From contig CALVPQ010000012.1 in NCBI GenBank assembly GCA_944351415.1, positions 1-49,423 of the forward strand: a DNA stretch of 49,423 nt, written 5' to 3'. A model generated the notes under the pieces. That model made no database searches and was not told the DNA's origin. It worked only from the letters and a program-made list of their open reading frames with translations. Both the position numbers and the translations under genes were made by a program. Shown here one piece after another: positions 45,304-49,423 of this stretch (positions are counted from its first letter, which is position 1; every line of letters starts with the position of its first letter). The DNA comes from an uncultured Clostridia bacterium (GTDB taxonomy: Bacteria > Bacillota > Clostridia > Christensenellales > UBA1242).

Positions 45304-45606
45304 TTAATCTCCAACGTATGGAAGAAGTGCAATATTTCTTGCTCTCTTAATTGCTGTGCAAAGTTCTCTTTGGTGATATGCACAAACACCTGTTTGACGT
45401 CTTGGTAAGATTTTACCTTTTTCAGTTATATATTTTCTGATTTTTGCAACATCTTTATAATCAATAGTCTTTTCACCAGCCACACAGAAAGCACAAACTT
45501 TTTTCTTTGAAGGTTTACGATATTTCTTTGTAACAACAACTTTTTCAACTTTGTCTTGTTTTTCAGCTTTTTCAACCTTCTCTTCAGTTTTAACTGTTTC
45601 AGCCAT
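45304..45606 (-). CDS. rpsR: Ribosomal protein S18
   Basis: 100 aa. The S18 core is [40 protein letters not shown] and [20 protein letters not shown], with Cys residues suggesting zinc binding. About 30 extra Lys/Glu-rich residues precede it, which is longer than usual. It follows ssb by 18 bases. Confidence 0.96.
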   Translation of the reverse strand: MAETVKTEEKVEKAEKQDKVEKVVVTKKYRKPSKKKVCAFCVAGEKTIDYKDVAKIRKYITEKGKILPRRQTGVCAYHQRELCTAIKRARNIALLPYVGD

Positions 45607-45624
45607 AATTATTTCTCCTTTTAA

Positions 45625-46032
45625 TTAAAATGGTAAACTGTCATCATCAATAGGTTCAAGTTCTGCAGTTTCGTCAGATGTAGGTTTAGCAGGACTTTCA
45701 CTTCCGTCCCCACCTGTTCTAGAACTTAAAAATTCAACTTCATCTGCGATAATGTCTGTGTTATAACGTTTTGTGCCATCGCTAGCTTCGTAAGAAGAAT
45801 TCTGCAATCTTCCAACAACACCACATTTTGAACCTTTCTTTAAAAATTTATGACAGTTTTCTGCTGCCCCACGCCATACAACAATATTAAAAAAGTCTGC
45901 TTGTGGACCATTATCTCCACTGCCGAACCTTCTTTGAACTGCAAGTGAAAATCTGCAAACAGAAACACCACTATTTGTTGTTGTAAGTTCAGGGTCTCTT
46001 GTTAAATTTCCAACTAAAATAACTCTATTCAT
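45625..46032 (-). CDS. ssb: Single-stranded DNA-binding protein
   Basis: 135 aa. OB-fold opening MNRVILVGNLTRDPELTTT, VVWRGAAENCHKFLKKGSKC, and the acidic protein-interaction tail ending DDDSLPF. The linker is short. Between rpsF and rpsR, the standard Firmicutes arrangement. Confidence 0.96.
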   Translation of the reverse strand: MNRVILVGNLTRDPELTTTNSGVSVCRFSLAVQRRFGSGDNGPQADFFNIVVWRGAAENCHKFLKKGSKCGVVGRLQNSSYEASDGTKRYNTDIIADEVEFLSSRTGGDGSESPAKPTSDETAELEPIDDDSLPF

Positions 46033-46052
46033 ATCTCTCTCCTTTTTAGGAA

Positions 46053-46337
46053 TTATTTTCTAACAAATAAATGACGAACAATACCTTCTGTAATGTTCAT
46101 GAGTTTGCTCATAGCATCAACTTCTTTTGGCTCCATAGTTATATTCATAAGAACATAAAAACCTTCTGTTTTGAAGTTGATTGGATAAGCAAGTTTTCTC
46201 ATTCCCCATTTATCCATTCCATCAACACTGCCACCTTTGGCTTCAACGTAAGATGAAAACTTTTTAATAAGTTCTTCACGTTGTTCTTCAGCTACGTCTG
46301 ATGAAATGATATAAAGAAGTTCATACTTATTCATACT
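46053..46337 (-). CDS. rpsF: Ribosomal protein S6
   Basis: About 94 aa: MNKYELLYIISSDVAEEQRE, then DKWGMRKLAYPINFKTEGFY. It starts at the ATG at 46337 with AAAAGGAGGTAG before it. First gene of rpsF-ssb-rpsR-rpmE. S6 pairs with S18 on the 30S platform and in many bacteria the S6:S18 pair represses its own leader; the 180-base leader here is long enough for that, but I did not identify the motif. Confidence 0.95.
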   Translation of the reverse strand, partial: SMNKYELLYIISSDVAEEQREELIKKFSSYVEAKGGSVDGMDKWGMRKLAYPINFKTEGFYVLMNITMEPKEVDAMSKLMNITEGIVRHLFVRK

Positions 46338-46527
46338 ATTTCTACCTCCTTTTGGACTAAATGGTCTTTCAGTTTTCATCAAGGCTAAATAAATAAGTTA
46401 TTAATCTTATTTTACAAAAATTTAATACTAAAAACCTATTTTTTCTTGAACTTATAGACTTTTCAAGCACATCGCCTTTATTTATTTACATGAAAGACAA
46501 GGACAGTATTTTTTACTGCTGTGATAG

Positions 46528-46556
46528 ATTATACCCATTCTCCAAGCTTTTGTCAA
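46528..46556 (-). promoter_or_regulatory. Strong promoter of the rpsF operon
   Basis: Consensus TTGACA (46551-46556), a 17-base spacer and TATAAT (46528-46533) on the minus strand, extended by TGGG before the -10. The RNA start is near 46521, giving a leader of about 180 bases before rpsF. Confidence 0.85.
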
Positions 46557-46570
46557 GCATAAAGAAAGAA

Positions 46571-46602
46571 AAAAGCCTAAATGTTTAAACATTTAAGCTT
46601 TT
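46571..46602 (-). terminator. Terminator of the second LRR gene
   Basis: A 16-bp stem centred on TGTTTAAACA (one mismatch) with an A/T-rich tail, just after the LRR stop and before the rpsF promoter. Confidence 0.7.
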
Positions 46603-46633
46603 AAAAATGATTCAAAGTGTTTAACAAATTCTA

Positions 46634-49423
46634 TTAATTTCTTGTGTAGGTATAAAGTCCATTAACAAGTTCCTCTTGAGTAAAGTAATTTTGAAGATAA
46701 CTACCCATAGTCAGAGCCGAATTATTCACCAATTCTTCAGGCACATAAACCGTCTGCGCATTTTCAAGAATATACCCGCAAGAAGAACTTGATGATGCAT
46801 TGGTGTAAATATATTCATTTATAGTTACTGTTGTCAGATTATCGCAATAACGAAAAGCCCATAAATCGATGCTTGTTACACTCTCTGGGATTGTTATACT
46901 TGTAAGACTACTACAATTTTCAAAAGCACTCCAACCTATATTTGTTAAGGTGCTTGGCAAAGTTATACTTGTAAGACTGATGCAATCTTCAAAAGCATAA
47001 GATTCAATACTTGTCACACCTTCTGGGATTGTTATATTTGAAAGTCCGCTGCAATTATAAAAAGCACGATAACCGATACTTGTTAAGGTGTTTGGCAAAT
47101 TCACATTTGTAAGACTACTGCACCCATCAAAAGCATACCAACCGATACTTGTTAATGAACTTGGCAAAGTTATACTTGTAAGTCCACTGCAATTACGGAA
47201 AGTATAGTCTTCTATACTTGTTACACCTGATGGAATTGTTATATTTGTTAAACTACTACAATCTTCAAAAGCAGATTCATTTATACCTGTTACATTTTCT
47301 GGAATTGTTATGCTAGCTAAGTTACTACAACCAGAAAAAGCATTATCCCCTATAGTTACACAATTATTATTAATCGTATACTCTGTTAGCGTGGTTGGAG
47401 CATCAGCAAGATATATATAATGTTCATTTTCATTTCCTAAATAACTTACCCCAAATTCATCTATATAACAATTTAAAAGCGTGCAACCATTAAAAGCAGA
47501 ATTTCCTATACTCGTCACACTTGATGGAATTGATACATTTGTTAAATTGCTACAACCAGAGAAAGCTGCTTGTCCTATACTTATTACACCTTCTGGAATT
47601 ATAATACTCTCTAAACTACTACAACTACTAAAAGCCCATCCACCTACAATTATTAGTGTTTCTGACAATGTTACATTTTTTAAACTTTCGCAACTAAGGA
47701 AAGTCATTAAACCTATATCATTTACACCATCTGGAATAGTTATACTTGTTAAACCACTGCGAGCAAAAGCAGAATTTCCTATAATCGTCACGCCTGATGG
47801 AATTGTTATATCTGTTAAACTACTACAGCCAGAGAAAGCACTAGCTCCAATACTCGTTAACTGACTATTATTCTCAAAGAAAACGTTTGTCAATCCACTA
47901 CAATCTGAAAAAGTTCCTTCATTTATAATAGTCACACCAGTTGGAATTGTTATATTTTTTAAATTACTGCAATTTTCAAAAGCATTACTTCCTATATAAA
48001 CTACTCCAGTGGGTATTGTTATGTTAATTAATCCGCTACAACTTTGGAAAGCTGAGCTACCTATGCTAGTCACTTCCTCTGGAATTGTTACACTTGTTAA
48101 AGTGCTATTGCCAGAGAAAGCATTATCGCCTATAAACTTAGTATTGCTGTTTATAGTGTATTCTGTTACTGTTGTTGTTACATTAGCAAGATATACATAA
48201 GGATTATTTACGTTTCCTAGATAACTTGCTCCATCTTCTTTATAATAATTCAAACTAGTGCAGCCTGTGAAAGCATCTTCACCCACACTTGTTAAACTTG
48301 ATGGTAATGATACACTATACAAGTTGCTACAGCCTGAAAAGGCTTGAGAGCCTATACTTGTTATGCCATCAGGGATTGTTATACTTGTTATATTAACATT
48401 ATCACTAAAAGCCATACCCCCTAAACTTGTCACAAAGTAGTCGTCTCCTTCAACATAAGTAACTTTCGTGCTTGGATAACTAATTTTTACTGGAAAATTA
48501 ACTTCTTCATACAAATATAATGAATTATACTGAATTACATATAATAACTCTATATAGTTTATTGCATTAATTTCATATTTTTCACCACTATTAAATTCTA
48601 TAGTTACATTTTCTACTTCTCCCATAGAAATTTCCATAAATGGTTTTATTATTGCATATTGAGTATACTCTGAAGAGATGAAATCTTGATAAATTATTTC
48701 ATAGTCAGTAACTTCTATTGTCATTGGAATTATATCGGTGACATCTATAGTTCCACCTGCCGCTTCTGTTAGTGTTTGTGAAAATAATTCATAATCTGTA
48801 ACATAAACTCTTCCTAATAGTGGTGTTGTTATATAATAGTATCCAGACATTAATACCAATGGGAAATATTCATCTCCAAATAAAGCCATATAATCTTCCT
48901 GTGTTTTAATTTCTATAGTATAACCTGGCTCTTCTAATTGTTCTGTTATAACTGAAAAAGTTTCTGGAATTTCAACTTCAGTCTCAGCACCGGTGTAACG
49001 AACAGCAACTCCTGTATTTTCTGATGTTCTTGCAAAAGTGAAATCGGTAATTTCCGGTGGTATGTATTCTTTTATTGTTATAGTTATATCTGATAAATTT
49101 AGTGGGTTGGTTGTGCTGGCTTGTGGGGCTATGATTGTTAAAGATAGTGTGTCGTAAGGAGCGGTTGCCACATCAAATACCTTAAAGCCTTCACTATCAG
49201 TTTCAGTTAATTCGTTTACTTCTATTATTCCACTATGGCTTTCGGTGACACCTTCGCTTATTAATGTTTCTGATAAGGTTACACTCTCTATTGCCCATTG
49301 CATATTTGTTGCATTTATTATATCAAAGTATAATGTGAATGAGCCATGTTTATTTGGCTCTGCCTGTGACAAAGATGTTAAATCTAAGTTAAAATTTTCA
49401 TTTATGTAGCCTTGAGAAAAACT
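46634..49423 (-). CDS. BspA-type leucine-rich-repeat surface protein, 5' end beyond the window
   Basis: At least 929 aa; the frame stays open to the window edge (codons before 49372 read SFSQGYINENFNLDLTS), so the signal peptide is off the map. The first visible part, FTLYFDIINATNMQWAIES, is a clear paralogue of FTLYFDVINTTESMWEIKN in the LRR protein at 38979. A region of about 300 residues with immunoglobulin-like character follows, then some 20 LRR_5 units (SITIPEGVTSIGNSAFSGCS type). Two copies of a YLAN..TT.TEYTINSNT module break the repeats. The C-terminus (TQEELVNGLYTYTRN) has no sorting signal. Expected to be a secreted adhesin-like protein. Confidence 0.88.
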   Translation of the reverse strand, partial: SFSQGYINENFNLDLTSLSQAEPNKHGSFTLYFDIINATNMQWAIESVTLSETLISEGVTESHSGIIEVNELTETDSEGFKVFDVATAPYDTLSLTIIAPQASTTNPLNLSDITITIKEYIPPEITDFTFARTSENTGVAVRYTGAETEVEIPETFSVITEQLEEPGYTIEIKTQEDYMALFGDEYFPLVLMSGYYYITTPLLGRVYVTDYELFSQTLTEAAGGTIDVTDIIPMTIEVTDYEIIYQDFISSEYTQYAIIKPFMEISMGEVENVTIEFNSGEKYEINAINYIELLYVIQYNSLYLYEEVNFPVKISYPSTKVTYVEGDDYFVTSLGGMAFSDNVNITSITIPDGITSIGSQAFSGCSNLYSVSLPSSLTSVGEDAFTGCTSLNYYKEDGASYLGNVNNPYVYLANVTTTVTEYTINSNTKFIGDNAFSGNSTLTSVTIPEEVTSIGSSAFQSCSGLINITIPTGVVYIGSNAFENCSNLKNITIPTGVTIINEGTFSDCSGLTNVFFENNSQLTSIGASAFSGCSSLTDITIPSGVTIIGNSAFARSGLTSITIPDGVNDIGLMTFLSCESLKNVTLSETLIIVGGWAFSSCSSLESIIIPEGVISIGQAAFSGCSNLTNVSIPSSVTSIGNSAFNGCTLLNCYIDEFGVSYLGNENEHYIYLADAPTTLTEYTINNNCVTIGDNAFSGCSNLASITIPENVTGINESAFEDCSSLTNITIPSGVTSIEDYTFRNCSGLTSITLPSSLTSIGWYAFDGCSSLTNVNLPNTLTSIGYRAFYNCSGLSNITIPEGVTSIESYAFEDCISLTSITLPSTLTNIGWSAFENCSSLTSITIPESVTSIDLWAFRYCDNLTTVTINEYIYTNASSSSSCGYILENAQTVYVPEELVNNSALTMGSYLQNYFTQEELVNGLYTYTRN

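Overview
The window is AT-rich DNA (very roughly 30% GC) with Firmicutes-style ribosome binding sites (AGGAGG, GGAGA) and near-consensus sigma-A promoters. Several features point to an endospore-forming or ex-spore-forming Clostridia-type bacterium, plausibly an uncultured gut lineage. These are a yabP-yabQ-divIC-like cluster, an aspS-gatCAB operon behind a T-box leader, and an OLE RNA next to an oapA-like gene. Two large secreted BspA-type leucine-rich-repeat proteins suit a host-associated anaerobe. The taxonomy is inference.

1-1030 has no convincing gene; its + strand is strikingly poor in G. 1.0-15.6 kb is a defence island. On the minus strand it reads: a Gabija-like pair (gajA OLD/TOPRIM nuclease, gajB UvrD-like helicase), then a DUF262/DUF1524/DUF4357 (GmrSD-like) nuclease directly behind it, then a separately promoted operon of a Phd/YefM-like regulator, a beta-class DNA methyltransferase and a D12 methyltransferase fused in frame to an AlwI/BstNBI-family endonuclease. 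Upstream lies an autoregulated-looking operon of a 140-aa unknown and a 56-aa HTH protein, a small Asn-rich protein with a switch-like leader, and a decayed serine recombinase. On the plus strand follows a DpnII-type system (XRE regulator, Dam-type methyltransferase, DpnII endonuclease).

15.9-26.5 kb holds cell-envelope and unknown genes: a HicB-like small protein, an M16 peptidase, a DUF4874/DUF4832 protein, a membrane-spanning XRE regulator with an extracytoplasmic Big_2 domain, a structured RNA of about 590 nt that I call OLE RNA with its oapA-like gene, a SIMPL protein and membrane proteins. 26.7-29.6 kb is a tRNA-Leu(CAG) followed by a 72-bp tandem palindromic repeat, a DUF6884/GIY-YIG gene pair and a PD-(D/E)XK nuclease, which looks like a small integration hot spot.

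29.6-38.8 kb is mostly core: YwaF-like and TVP38-like membrane proteins, yabP-yabQ-divIC, an RluA-type pseudouridine synthase, and the T-box-controlled aspS-gatC-gatA-gatB operon for tRNA-dependent Asn and Gln synthesis. 39.0-49.4 kb has two paralogous LRR surface proteins flanking a translation block: DUF1385-prmC fusion with prfA, and rpsF-ssb-rpsR-rpmE.

The most unusual signals are: (a) two about 100-nt DNA elements, upstream of aspS and of an LRR gene, that have different sequences but the same four-way-junction fold (long outer stem enclosing three perfect hairpins); (b) the methyltransferase-endonuclease fusion carrying a strong internal ribosome binding site at the domain border, led by an orphan Phd-like protein whose promoter overlaps a 22-bp palindrome; (c) OLE RNA plus an OapA with a long basic tail; (d) a T-box leader with an overlapping GAA/AAC specifier candidate; (e) a mutually exclusive hairpin leader before the Asn-rich mini-protein.
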